Made by a program: the position numbers and the translations under genes. From Methanoculleus bourgensis MS2 (GTDB lineage: Archaea > Halobacteriota > Methanomicrobia > Methanomicrobiales > Methanoculleaceae): 64,000 nucleotides of DNA. The stretch is from NCBI RefSeq assembly GCF_000304355.2, contig NC_018227.2:372001-436000 (forward strand), in the 5' to 3' direction. Positions 42,210 to 50,834 of the stretch are shown in pieces (position 1 is the stretch's first letter; each line of letters opens with the position of its first letter). A model generated the notes under the pieces. That model ran no database searches. It saw only the letters and a list, made by a program, of their open reading frames with translations, and was not told the DNA's origin.

Positions 42210-42779
42210 ATGATCCGGATTGCCGCTATCGAGGAATGCGAGCGCAGGATCTCTCCGGAAGCCTGCCGGATGCGGATCGCACGGTCCATTGGGTTTGTGA
42301 TCCTCTTCCTCCTGGTGATCCCGCACCTCCTCGGCCTCGCCTTCGGCGTACCCCCGCCGGCGGTCTTCACCCTCATCGCATCGACCATCCTCCTCCAGGC
42401 AGCCGCGGCCCTCGTCGGCCTCTCGCTCGGGCAGCACCCTGCGGTCGTCCTCATCTTCCTGACATCGGTTGCGGTCGCCGTCATGATCGGGATCCTTGAG
42501 ATCTGCGACCTCTTCGCCGAGCGCTCCTATCTGATCCAGCGGCTACTTAGAAAAATCGACGCAAAAATGGGCAGGATTGACTACCTGAAGCACTATGGGG
42601 CCCTGATGCTTATCCCGATCATATGGATCCCCGGGATCGCCCTCTACGGAGCCCCCGTCGTTGCCTGGCTCTTCCAGTACCCGCGCAGGATCTCCATCCT
42701 CTGCATGACCGCCGGGTGGGTGATCGCGGTCATCGTGGTCATGGCAGCGGCGCTGGGGCTCGTCCGCCTGGCCTTCTAG
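42210..42779 (+). CDS. Small multidrug-export-like membrane protein (intact copy)
   Basis: A 189-residue membrane protein with four to five helices. The C-terminal part (DYLKHYGALMLIPIIWIPGI and the next residues) follows the pattern of the small multidrug export family PF06695. ATG 42210 is preceded by GAGAGAATCG. The last 390 bases (42388-42777) recur at 45708-46097 with roughly 21 mismatches. Export of small molecules is only a family label; substrate unknown. Confidence 0.72.
   Translation: MIRIAAIEECERRISPEACRMRIARSIGFVILFLLVIPHLLGLAFGVPPPAVFTLIASTILLQAAAALVGLSLGQHPAVVLIFLTSVAVAVMIGILEICDLFAERSYLIQRLLRKIDAKMGRIDYLKHYGALMLIPIIWIPGIALYGAPVVAWLFQYPRRISILCMTAGWVIAVIVVMAAALGLVRLAF
42388..42777 (+). 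repeat. 390-bp direct repeat, copy 1
   Basis: Covers codons for the C-terminal two thirds of the small-export protein. It begins TCCTCCTCCAGGCAGCCGCG and ends ...CTGGCCTTCT, with copy 2 exactly 3320 bases downstream in the same direction. By eye about 21 of 390 bases differ, most in third codon positions. Confidence 0.85.
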
Positions 42780-43017
42780 TCAGGTTCAATCATCCGGAGC
42801 GCCGGTGTTCCCGTCTGATCTCCGGTCTTCTCGGGGGGTACATCCGGATCTGATTGATGAGGTCATCTGGGCCACATCGGGGGAGGCGTTTGCAGGGACA
42901 TGATCATCATTCTCCCGAACGGCCTTCGATATAGAGCCCGGCGCCCTCTCTGCTACTCTGGAACCTTCAAAAATGACCGCCGTCTTTGGGCATGCCGTCA
43001 TCGGATCGGGCCCGACT

Positions 43018-43746
43018 TCAGGCCTGGTCGCAGAGCCATCTTCTGACTTCGGGCGCCCTCTCGCCAGGGATGCGGTACCGAACGCATCTCCCGTCGCGCT
43101 CGGCGGAGACGAGGTGATCGCGCTCGAGGCGCTTCATGTGCCACGTGATCGTCGGCCCTGCCACTCCCAGGTCCTCGGCAAGTTCCGTCCGGGTTGCTGA
43201 CGGACGTCGGAGCAGTAGCGCCAGAATGTCGTGCGGAACCCCCCGGCGCAGGTGGGCCAGCAACCGCTGCTCGGGCTCGGAGTAGGTGCCGTCGTTTCTG
43301 AAAAACCGGGCATACCCGTCCGATTTCACGAGCACGATCACATGATGCCTCTGGAGAATACCCAGATGGTATCGGAGCGTTCCCGGCCGTATCCCAGTCT
43401 CCTGGGCGATGCCGTGAAAGTGTATCCCCGGATGGTCCACGATACAAGAGAAGACCTGCGCACGGACGGTGTTATCGAGCAGGTTCTCACGGCTGATCCT
43501 GCGGTATCCGAGATATCCCCAGAATTTGAGAGGGGCGAGTAGCTCGACGGGGATGCAGGCAAGTTGCATGACGAGGAGCCAGACCGGGAGTTCCCAGAAT
43601 TCCACCTCTATCGGGGAGGTCAGCGTGGCTCCGCCCGCTGGCGCATTCTCGTAGCCCGAGATCACCTCGTACGTCCGCGCTCCGGCAGGAGCCGCAATGA
43701 AGAGGAGCACGACCATCACCGCAATGAGATACCTGATCCCTTGCAT
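43018..43746 (-). CDS. Membrane-anchored regulator with two winged-helix domains
   Basis: A 242-residue protein. Residues 5-23 are a signal or anchor (LIAVMVVLLFIAAPAGA) and about 52-75 a second hydrophobic helix. Then two winged helices: about 95-150 (HPGIHFHGIAQETGIRPGTL) and about 170-235 (RPSATRTELAEDLGVAGPTI). This layout, with the N-terminus outside and DNA-binding parts in the cytoplasm, is a known archaeal regulator type. It is 11 bases after the secreted-protein gene, probably in one unit with it, and divergent from the ABC genes. Confidence 0.78.
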   Translation of the reverse strand: MQGIRYLIAVMVVLLFIAAPAGARTYEVISGYENAPAGGATLTSPIEVEFWELPVWLLVMQLACIPVELLAPLKFWGYLGYRRISRENLLDNTVRAQVFSCIVDHPGIHFHGIAQETGIRPGTLRYHLGILQRHHVIVLVKSDGYARFFRNDGTYSEPEQRLLAHLRRGVPHDILALLLRRPSATRTELAEDLGVAGPTITWHMKRLERDHLVSAERDGRCVRYRIPGERAPEVRRWLCDQA

Positions 43747-43757
43747 ATCCCGTTACC

Positions 43758-44417
43758 TTACGTGTATGTCTTAAACGAGAACGCCACCGGTCCTTCACCG
43801 CCCGCGTGTTCGATCTTGTAATACCAATCGCCCGGCGCGAGTCCCTCGGCTGAGGAGATATCGAGGAAGATCCGACCGTCGATCACCCCATCGTCGGTGT
43901 CGGTGTACGGGCCGAGGCAGCCGTCAGGTGGACAAATGAGCAGCGCGAGATCCCCGGCAGACGCACCCCAGTCGACATCCACCCAGTGATGCGATGCCCC
44001 CTCCCGGACGGGTACCGCGAAGAACCGCCTCTCGCCGGGATCAAGGGTGTATCGGATGGCGTCCCATTTGGTAACGTTCTCCCGAACGGTCACTCGAGCC
44101 TCGATCTCCCTGACAAGATAGACGTTCGTGTTCCCCTCCAGGATAACCACGCGCGGCAGGGCCGGGGAGGTGGTCGCGGAGTCCCGGACGACCGTTGCAC
44201 ATTCCAACTTCTCCACATTATATTCCAATTTCTCCACGGTGGGCTGTATGGCATGAACCGATACGGCGTCCGCCGTCTTTTCGGCAACGGCCACGCAGAC
44301 TTCCTGGTACTCGACGTGATCGCCCCTGTTGGTCGCTTCAGTCGAGACGACCTGCGCGGGCAGGGGTACGACAAGGAAGGCGAGCACGCAGAGCCCCACA
44401 AGTACGCGCAGTTCCAT
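43758..44417 (-). CDS. Secreted protein with beta-sandwich C-terminal domain
   Basis: A 219-residue exported protein: signal peptide 1-22 (LVGLCVLAFLVVPLPAQ). An internal duplication VEKLEYNVEKLEC near 62-74 stands out. The C-terminal half (about 110-215) is beta-rich with DGCLGPYTDTDDGVIDGRIF and APGDWYYKIEHAGGEGPVAF, like the pre-peptidase C-terminal-type domain. No anchor at the C-terminus. It heads the unit with the membrane-bound regulator, which might sense it. Function unknown. Confidence 0.65.
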   Translation of the reverse strand: MELRVLVGLCVLAFLVVPLPAQVVSTEATNRGDHVEYQEVCVAVAEKTADAVSVHAIQPTVEKLEYNVEKLECATVVRDSATTSPALPRVVILEGNTNVYLVREIEARVTVRENVTKWDAIRYTLDPGERRFFAVPVREGASHHWVDVDWGASAGDLALLICPPDGCLGPYTDTDDGVIDGRIFLDISSAEGLAPGDWYYKIEHAGGEGPVAFSFKTYT

Positions 44418-44566
44418 AGTAAGAGATTGGGTGCCGCGATAATAAGATCTCTGGCACGTTCCTCTACCTATGGGTCAGGTCTGCTGTCCGGAAGGTCATC
44501 CGTGGTAGAGGATCGGAGATATGACTTCTATCGCACGATCGTCGACGGATTCCCGAAAGGGTAGAT

Positions 44567-44581
44567 GATTGTGCGACAATC
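44567..44581. promoter_or_regulatory. Palindrome GATTGT-GCG-ACAATC upstream of the ABC genes
   Basis: A perfect 6+6 inverted repeat with a three-base spacer, immediately before TTATTTTA, a TATA-like box, in the 296-base gap between the divergent regulator/secreted-protein unit and the ABC unit. A good operator candidate for the two-winged-helix regulator; inferred. The rest of the gap has no gene. Confidence 0.45.
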
Positions 44582-44713
44582 GTTATTTTAGTCCCCGTGG
44601 AATACTCTGATGTGGGACGATCGTGCCGGAAGCAGGAACCTCATAGGAACGCTCCCGGAACCGAGTCTCGTGAGGCCCGATCGCCTGGCGTGAAACCTAC
44701 CTGGAGAACCGAG

Positions 44714-45619
44714 ATGATCCGGTTTGAACATCTGACGAAAGAGTACGGCGGCAACCGTGTCGTCGACGACCTGACCTTCAGTATCTCGCAGGGCGAGATC
44801 TTCGGCCTGCTCGGTCCGAACGGCGCAGGAAAGAGTACCACGATCCTCATGCTGGTCGGACTGATCGAGCCGACCGGTGGGCGGTGCTTCATCGACGGCG
44901 TAGACGTCGTGAGCGAGCCTATTCGAGTGAAGCACCGGATCGGCTACATGCCCGAGGATGTTGGGTTCTACGCGGACCTTACGGCTGCCGCGAACCTCGA
45001 CTTCTTCGGACAACTCTACGGGATGGAGCCCGCACAACGGAAACGGCGGATCGACGAACTGCTCGCGCTTGTCGGCCTCGACGAAGCGACAAAACCGGTC
45101 GGGGAGTTCTCGAAGGGGATGCGGCAACGGCTCGGACTCGCCAAGGCGCTGCTCAACGATCCGGCCGTCCTCATCCTCGACGAGCCTACGGCGAACCTCG
45201 ACCCGCCCGGCGCCGCCGACTTCAGGCGCATCATCGGGAGCGCGGCGGAAGAAGGAAAGACCGTGCTCATATCTTCCCACATCCTCCCTGAAGTTGACAG
45301 GATCTGCACCACCGTCGGTATCCTCGCGCGGGGGCGGCTCGTCGCAGGCGGCGCTCCCGGGAACCTCCTACAGAACCGCGAGTCCGGGACGGTCGCTATC
45401 TCCGTGGAGACCCGCGACCCGATGCCGGACCTGACCCTTGGGGAGATCACGAACGTGGTCTACGACGACTCGCGGAAGAAGGCCGTCGTTACGGCCGGTG
45501 CGGATATCGCCGACGATATCGTCGATTTCCTTGTCGCCCGGGGGGTCGGGGTCCTGCGGATCACGGACAACCGTCCGTCGCTTGAAAGCATCGTTCTCTC
45601 CTACTACCGGGAGGCGTGA
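44714..45619 (+). CDS. ABC exporter ATP-binding protein
   Basis: A 301-residue ATPase of the ABC-2 exporter type (multidrug/antibiotic group). Walker A GPNGAGKST near 38-46, signature FSKGMRQRLGLAKALL near 137, Walker B ILDEPTANLDP near 160 and the H-loop SSHILPEVDR. A C-terminal regulatory part of about 85 residues follows. The frame is open upstream to 44597, but ATG 44714 starts the conserved domain. The partner permease should follow directly; only its first 25 codons are left, fused to another gene (45623). Confidence 0.9.
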   Translation: MIRFEHLTKEYGGNRVVDDLTFSISQGEIFGLLGPNGAGKSTTILMLVGLIEPTGGRCFIDGVDVVSEPIRVKHRIGYMPEDVGFYADLTAAANLDFFGQLYGMEPAQRKRRIDELLALVGLDEATKPVGEFSKGMRQRLGLAKALLNDPAVLILDEPTANLDPPGAADFRRIIGSAAEEGKTVLISSHILPEVDRICTTVGILARGRLVAGGAPGNLLQNRESGTVAISVETRDPMPDLTLGEITNVVYDDSRKKAVVTAGADIADDIVDFLVARGVGVLRITDNRPSLESIVLSYYREA

Positions 45620-45622
45620 CGG

Positions 45623-46099
45623 GTGGAATCCTGCGGACTAATCCCGATGGCGCGAAAGGAGTTCTCGGACCACCTGCGAAGCAGGAACTTCCTCCTGATC
45701 ACCGCGGTCCTCCTCCAGGCAGCCGCGGCCCTCGTCGGCCTCTCGCTCGGGCAGCATCCGGCAGTCGTTCTCATCTTCCTGACATCGGTTGCGGTCGCCG
45801 TCATGATCGGGATCCTCGAGGTCTGCGACCTCTTCGCCGAGCGCTCCCTTTTTATCCAGCGGTTACTTAGAAAAATTGACGCAAAAATGGGCAGGATTGA
45901 CTACCTGAAGGACTATGGGGCCCTGATGCTCATCCCGATCATATGGATTCCCGGGATCGCCCTCTACGGAGCCCCCGTCGTCGCCTGGCTCTTCCAGTAC
46001 CCGCGCAGGATATCCATCCTCTGCATGACCGCCGGGTGGGTGATCGCGGTCATCGTGGTCATGGCGGCGGCGGTGGGGCTCGTCAGCCTGGCCTTCTGA
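45623..46099 (+). CDS. Chimera: ABC-2 permease N-terminus fused to small-export-protein C-terminus
   Basis: A 158-residue frame. Residues 1-28 (MESCGLIPMARKEFSDHLRS, RNFLLITAV) match the beginning of ABC-2 permeases, which start ARKEFSDHLRSRxF. From base 45708 the sequence is the 390-bp repeat of the small-export gene, in frame, to the stop. GGGAGGCGTGA before the GTG at 45623 is the permease's ribosome site. The join is at TCCTCCTCCAGGC. So the permease is lost and a hybrid membrane protein is made, unless homologous permeases elsewhere serve the ATPase. Confidence 0.8.
   Translation: MESCGLIPMARKEFSDHLRSRNFLLITAVLLQAAAALVGLSLGQHPAVVLIFLTSVAVAVMIGILEVCDLFAERSLFIQRLLRKIDAKMGRIDYLKDYGALMLIPIIWIPGIALYGAPVVAWLFQYPRRISILCMTAGWVIAVIVVMAAAVGLVSLAF
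45708..46097 (+). repeat. 390-bp direct repeat, copy 2
   Basis: Same sequence as 42388-42777 with roughly 21 mismatches, among them a cluster at the codons after CTCTTCGCCGAGCGCTC. The left join lies inside the ABC-permease reading frame. Confidence 0.85.
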
Positions 46100-46116
46100 T
46101 GGAGGGGGCGGCCCGT

Positions 46117-46389
46117 TCAGTGGCGCTTCAGTGCCCGCCGGGCCGATTCCGCAACATCGTTGATCGCACGCGAGAGATCGGCACCGGCCGCCCGCGCTTT
46201 CCGCTCGATATGCTCCCGGCCTTCCTGTGTCCCGAAGAGGTGATGGCCGAGCCCGACGACATCATCGATCGCCTTCTGGACCGAGCGGGAGGCCTCCTGG
46301 ATCTGTTCCTCGATAACCGGGGCATCAGCCGCGGGTTCGGGGTCCTCAACCCAGCGACCCTGCTCAAAGTGACCGTGTTCTTCGCTCAT
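46117..46389 (-). CDS. Small hydrophilic protein of the GHFE-GRWVE pair (copy 2)
   Basis: A 90-residue protein opening MSEEHGHFEQGRWVEDPEPA, with a middle helix (EEQIQEASRSVQKAIDDVVG), a histidine-containing turn and a final helix (AAGADLSRAINDVAESARRA). It shares start and end with the 72-residue protein at 41647-41865 but has an extra central helix. It converges on the chimeric permease gene (17-base gap). Role unknown. Confidence 0.65.
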   Translation of the reverse strand: MSEEHGHFEQGRWVEDPEPAADAPVIEEQIQEASRSVQKAIDDVVGLGHHLFGTQEGREHIERKARAAGADLSRAINDVAESARRALKRH

Positions 46390-46484
46390 GCACTAAAAAT
46401 ACGCCGGCATCGGATAAAAACCTGGTTTTCCGGCCGGGAATCGGGGAAGATTTTTCCCATCCCGGCGCAAGAGATCTCATATCT

Positions 46485-47267
46485 ATGAACCACGACCTGA
46501 AGGCAGCAGTCCTCCGCCGGTGCCGGAGGATGGAGATCCCGCTCGTCGGGGTCGCGGGCACGGGCCGGTGGGAGAACCCGCCGTTTGAACCCTGGATGCC
46601 GGAGGAGTTCTACCCGCAATCGATATTTCCTCTCGCCCGGTCTGTGATCGTCATCGGCCTCCCGGTCCACCTCCCGGTGCTTGCGACCGCTCCTTCGATC
46701 TACTACCACGAACTGTATAAGACCGTCAACACCCTGCTCGACCAGTACACTTATCGGCTCGCGTCGTTCCTCAACGACCGCGGTTACCCCTCGGTCTTCG
46801 TCCCCCGGGACGGCTACGGGAGCATCGAGGTCCTCCGGAAGAACCCCGTCGCATTCTTCTCGCACCGGCACGCCGCATTCCTCGCCGGACTCGGGACCTT
46901 CGGCGTGAACAATGCCCTCATCACGCCCGAATACGGTCCCCGGGTCAGGTTCGGTTCGGTCCTCACCGCCGCAGACCTCCCGCCCGACCCCCTGCGTGAA
47001 GATGACCTCTGCACCCGGTGCATGAAGTGTGTCGAGGCCTGTCCTGCGGGTGCGCTCGACGGGCGGGACTACCCCGAAGGGCTCACAGATAAGGCAGCCT
47101 GCGCCGCGAACAGCGCCGATCTCGCCCGGCGCCACATCTCCCCCTGCGGCATCTGCATCACGGTCTGCCCGGTGGGGGAGGACCGGCAGCATTACGCCCC
47201 TGCCGGTGGCGAGGAACCCCGGTACCGCCGGGCCCGGGAACACGTACAGAGGTATGGTGGGCTGTAA
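46485..47267 (+). CDS. QueG-like 4Fe-4S protein
   Basis: A 260-residue soluble protein. It has the N-terminal part of epoxyqueuosine-reductase relatives (SIFPLARSVIVIGLPVHLPV; FFSHRHAAFLAGLGTFGVNN) and two cluster motifs: CTRCMKCVEACPAGAL (near 177-192) and CGICITVCPVG (near 221-231). It lacks the HEAT-like C-terminus of QueG and is closer to anaerobic iron-sulfur reductase-like proteins. Starts at ATG 46485, with no clear ribosome site. A shorter relative is at 7713-8369. Substrate unknown. Confidence 0.8.
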   Translation: MNHDLKAAVLRRCRRMEIPLVGVAGTGRWENPPFEPWMPEEFYPQSIFPLARSVIVIGLPVHLPVLATAPSIYYHELYKTVNTLLDQYTYRLASFLNDRGYPSVFVPRDGYGSIEVLRKNPVAFFSHRHAAFLAGLGTFGVNNALITPEYGPRVRFGSVLTAADLPPDPLREDDLCTRCMKCVEACPAGALDGRDYPEGLTDKAACAANSADLARRHISPCGICITVCPVGEDRQHYAPAGGEEPRYRRAREHVQRYGGL

Positions 47268-47291
47268 GAAGCCCGACCACGAAAAATTGGG

Positions 47292-47990
47292 TTATTCCTG
47301 TTTTACCCTGCCCGTCAACCGGTCCATCATCTCAGGCGCCCGGTCCTTGAGACCGAGCCCGACGATGATGGCGATCGCCGCACCAAGCCCGAGCGCAACT
47401 CCCCAGGCGAGCGGGACGACGAAGACGTAGATGATCGAGAGGTCGAGCAGGAGCTGCTGGAGCGCGAGGATGACGACGATAAAGTAGAGGAACGCCCTTA
47501 GTGCCATCGCGATCACACCGAAACCCTCGATCCTCTGCGCTTCTCCCATACCCTCGAGGAGGTCCATGAGCCAGTCGATCAGGATGATCCCGACGACCAG
47601 GATCAGGATGAACGCGATGATGTTCGGGATGTAGGCCACGATGGCCGCGACCGCCGCCGTCAGGGATGCAATCTGGAGGACGCTGACAGCCGCGAGGATC
47701 GCGATGAGGTAGATGAGCCAGCGGACGATGAGATCGAATAACCGGACGATACTCACCCCCGACTTCTCGATGTGTGCCCCGACCGACGTCTTCCTGAGGG
47801 CGTCGTCGACACCGATCCGGTTGAGGATCTCGGCAACAACTCTTCCAAGGATCCGTCCCAGGATCCAGCCGATGATGAGAATGATGATTGCTGCAATGAT
47901 GTTTGGTAGAAACAGAATGACATTGCGGGCCAGTTCTTGAGCTGGCTCAAACGGCGCCAGTATCTGCGCCGTGACGTCTTCTTTTGCCAC
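47292..47990 (-). CDS. MscS-like membrane protein (conserved TM-helix repeats)
   Basis: A 232-residue membrane protein with five hydrophobic stretches, starting at GTG 47990 (MAKEDVTAQILAPFEPAQEL). It has repeated units of the conserved TM-helix type: LPNIIAAIIILIIGWILGRI and IPNIIAFILILVVGIILIDW, with a GRxxGRxV/E motif near 45-60. The family accompanies mechanosensitive channels but lacks the soluble MscS vestibule. Possibly a small ion channel; inference. The open frame to 48101 is not coding. Confidence 0.78.
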   Translation of the reverse strand: MAKEDVTAQILAPFEPAQELARNVILFLPNIIAAIIILIIGWILGRILGRVVAEILNRIGVDDALRKTSVGAHIEKSGVSIVRLFDLIVRWLIYLIAILAAVSVLQIASLTAAVAAIVAYIPNIIAFILILVVGIILIDWLMDLLEGMGEAQRIEGFGVIAMALRAFLYFIVVILALQQLLLDLSIIYVFVVPLAWGVALGLGAAIAIIVGLGLKDRAPEMMDRLTGRVKQE

Positions 47991-48116
47991 GGTATACCAC
48001 CGTGCCAAGAATATGGCAGGTACTATATTAATCTGATGTTCCACCGCACCCGGCAGGGGTTCTGGTGGAGGACGGAGGGCAGAGAAACCGTCCCTGGTCA
48101 CCGCGGAGGGTGCCGG

Positions 48117-50360
48117 TCAGGGACCGGCCACTACCGGTTTCCGCCTGTCCCGTGCGGGGCGGTACATGAGCGCGAGCACCGCCGGCATGACGACGATCGC
48201 GCCCACGAGCGAGAACCCGACCGATATGACCGTCACGATCCCGAAGTTACTGATGATATTGAACGTCGAGAGGGTGAGCGCCGCAAACCCAAAGACCGTC
48301 GTCATCCCCGAGACCGTCACTGCGGTCCCGATCTTCTGCACGGCAGTCTGGATGGCGTCAAGGAACTCCATGCCCCGTGCCAGTTCCTCCTCGCACCGCT
48401 CCATGATCAAGATAGTGTACTCCGAGGCCACCCCGATCGTCATCGACCCGAGGACGGCGGTCAGCGGGGTGTAGTCGAGACCGAGGAAGTACATAATGGC
48501 CCCGTTCCAGCCCACGATGAAAGCGATCGGGATCACCGGCGAGACGGCGCTGGTCTTCCGGTAGACGAGGACCAGGAACCCGAAGATGAAGGCAAACCCG
48601 AGCACGGTCATCAGCGTCCTCGAATCACTGATATCATCCATGACGGCGGCGAACATCTCAAGGCCGCCCGTCACCGTCACCGTCACGCCAACCGGAGGTT
48701 CGTTCCACGTCGCGTCGCGCCGCATCTTCTCGATGAGGGACTTGGCGACGTCCATCTCCATCGAGACCGTGGAGAACTCAAGCACCGTCTCCATGTTCCC
48801 GTTGAGGTAGCGTTTCTGGGTTTCCACCGGGATCCGGGCGAGAACCTCGGCGACCTCCGCGCTGGTTTCGGGCAGGACCCCACCATTCTGATCTGCAAGC
48901 AGGGTTGCGATGCTGGTAACCCCGGTTATCTTGTCGTTGCGTTCGACCTCATACGCCCCAAACTCTGCTATCCATCTAAGCGTCTCATGACTGAGGACGT
49001 TCTCGCCGGTCACGATGATCGGGATGGTGCTCGTTGCCCCCATCGTCCGGGTGACCTTCTCCATATCCAGGAGAGGGGGCATATCTGAGGGGACGAAGGT
49101 TTTTTCGTCCGCACTGATGGGAACGCTCTGGTCGAGGTGGTAGCCTCCTGCCGCAACCATAGCAAAAAGCAGGATGACCGGGATCGGGTGTTTTGCGATG
49201 GTATACGCCAGTCGCCCAAGGAGGCGGTTATACCGTTCGATGAGAGAGTTGTCAGGTTCCGCAGAAGACCCCGTCTCCTTCTTCGGCTGGTAGCGGGTGA
49301 TGATCGCAAAGACCGGGACGATGATGAGCGCCGCGACGTAACAGGAGATGACCCCGATGGTGCAGACACTCCCGAAGTCGGCGACCATCGGCACCGGGGC
49401 GAAGAACATCGCGATGAACCCAAGCGACGTCGCCGTCATCGCGATGAGGACTGAAGGCCCCATCTGCGTGACGGTGGCCCGTATGGCCTCCGGGATCGTG
49501 CTGCGCCGGATCTCCTCGTCGAACCGGGCATGGAGCTGGATGGCGTAGTCGATCCCGATCCCGATGAGCACCGGGAACGCCCCGACCACCGTCATGCTGA
49601 CCGGGATCCCGAAGAGGCCCATGAACCCGAAGGTCATGATGAGCCCGACAGCCACGACCGCGACCGGGAGGAGGCGGTAGCGGACGTGAGAGAAGAGGAA
49701 CGAGACTGCAAGGACCATGAGGAGCATGGCCGCAAGGATCAGCACGCCCATCTCGGTCCCTATCGCTTCGCCCATCGCTTTTGCGAACGCCGGGTTCCCG
49801 GAGACCGTGACCGAAAGACCGGGCGGGGGCTCTGATATACTGATGGCAGACTCGATGTTCTCGAGGACCCGCCCCTGGGCGTCCAGGGAGACGCCGGGTT
49901 CAAGGGTGATGACGCTGAGGGTCATGAGGTCAGAGGGCATCATTCTCTCGACGATCTCCGGCGGGGCCTGCCCGATGATCGCGTCGATCTCTGCCTTTGA
50001 TGCCGGCAGGGTGCCGCCGTTGGCCTGTTTGAGGAGGTCGACGACCCCGGTGACCCCGGCGACGTAGCGCTCGTTCCTGAGGTCTTCGTGGAGGTTGTCG
50101 ATGTACCTGAGGACTTCGAGGCTTCTCACGCTGTCAGCCTCGTAGATGAGCATGACGGCGTCAGAGCCGTAAGTATCCTTGTAGTGAGCAAGGAGCGCAC
50201 CGCGCGTGGTGGTCTTGTCGATGTAGGTGTCGTCGCCGGTCTCCATCGTCACCATCGAGAGCCCGAAGAACGCGAGGATAAAGACGGCTACGGCAACCCC
50301 GGCGACTGTCCAGGTATGGTTGTTGATGGCGGCGGCGAGCCACGCGTAGGGATTTTTCAT
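48117..50360 (-). CDS. RND-superfamily exporter, HAE3/MMPL type
   Basis: A 747-residue membrane transporter of about twelve helices in two halves with large extracytoplasmic loops. Conserved RND helices are IGIGIDYAIQLHARFDEEIR (near 275) and TIGVASEYTILIMERCEEEL (near 635), where the Asp/Glu carry protons. HAE3 members move hydrophobic compounds, hopanoids or lipids in other organisms. Its ATG overlaps the stop of a small upstream gene (ATGA), so the two are one unit. The divergent bat-type regulator begins about 475 bases away. Substrate unknown. Confidence 0.88.
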   Translation of the reverse strand: MKNPYAWLAAAINNHTWTVAGVAVAVFILAFFGLSMVTMETGDDTYIDKTTTRGALLAHYKDTYGSDAVMLIYEADSVRSLEVLRYIDNLHEDLRNERYVAGVTGVVDLLKQANGGTLPASKAEIDAIIGQAPPEIVERMMPSDLMTLSVITLEPGVSLDAQGRVLENIESAISISEPPPGLSVTVSGNPAFAKAMGEAIGTEMGVLILAAMLLMVLAVSFLFSHVRYRLLPVAVVAVGLIMTFGFMGLFGIPVSMTVVGAFPVLIGIGIDYAIQLHARFDEEIRRSTIPEAIRATVTQMGPSVLIAMTATSLGFIAMFFAPVPMVADFGSVCTIGVISCYVAALIIVPVFAIITRYQPKKETGSSAEPDNSLIERYNRLLGRLAYTIAKHPIPVILLFAMVAAGGYHLDQSVPISADEKTFVPSDMPPLLDMEKVTRTMGATSTIPIIVTGENVLSHETLRWIAEFGAYEVERNDKITGVTSIATLLADQNGGVLPETSAEVAEVLARIPVETQKRYLNGNMETVLEFSTVSMEMDVAKSLIEKMRRDATWNEPPVGVTVTVTGGLEMFAAVMDDISDSRTLMTVLGFAFIFGFLVLVYRKTSAVSPVIPIAFIVGWNGAIMYFLGLDYTPLTAVLGSMTIGVASEYTILIMERCEEELARGMEFLDAIQTAVQKIGTAVTVSGMTTVFGFAALTLSTFNIISNFGIVTVISVGFSLVGAIVVMPAVLALMYRPARDRRKPVVAGP

Positions 50361-50818
50361 GCGTGCTCCTCCGGCATCTCCTCTTCATACTCGCCGATGA
50401 TCGCGAAGGTCACCCCGTGGGCAATCTCATCATCGTCTCTGTCGGCAGGATCGATGCCGTACTCCTTCGCGATGCGCCGCAGCCTCCCGGGATCCAGGAT
50501 CCGGTAACTCCCCCGTGTCTTGGGGTCGCACACGGGAGTCTCCCCCGCCGCTGTAAGTGCGTACGAGAGCAGGGACGCTGCCGGTTCCTCTTCCATGGCA
50601 AGATGGTGGAGCAGAGCCACCGCCTGCCGGTACCTCGCCGGGGGGAGAAACCCGGCCTCGGTCCATATTTGGCCGGTCTCCTCTGAGAATGGCTTCTTAT
50701 GGCGTGCCGGCCTCCGGCACGGCGGTTCGTCGGGGCGCCTCCGGGGCCCGGTGTTGCAGGTAGTTGCGCAGTTCACGGTTATCCTCGTTGTAGATGGCTT
50801 ATCTGCAGGGTGTATCAT
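50357..50818 (-). CDS. Unknown protein co-translated with the RND exporter
   Basis: A 153-residue frame. The start is uncertain: the first 40 residues are arginine/proline-rich, while the rest (about 50-153: WTEAGFLPPARYRQAVALLH, LSYALTAAGETPVCDPKTRG) looks like a folded helical protein with an acidic tail. No family recognised. It overlaps the exporter by ATGA. Position suggests a regulator or accessory subunit of the exporter; inferred. Confidence 0.5.
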   Translation of the reverse strand: MIHPADKPSTTRITVNCATTCNTGPRRRPDEPPCRRPARHKKPFSEETGQIWTEAGFLPPARYRQAVALLHHLAMEEEPAASLLSYALTAAGETPVCDPKTRGSYRILDPGRLRRIAKEYGIDPADRDDDEIAHGVTFAIIGEYEEEMPEEHA

Positions 50819-50834
50819 TTAAAAGGGAGCGAGC

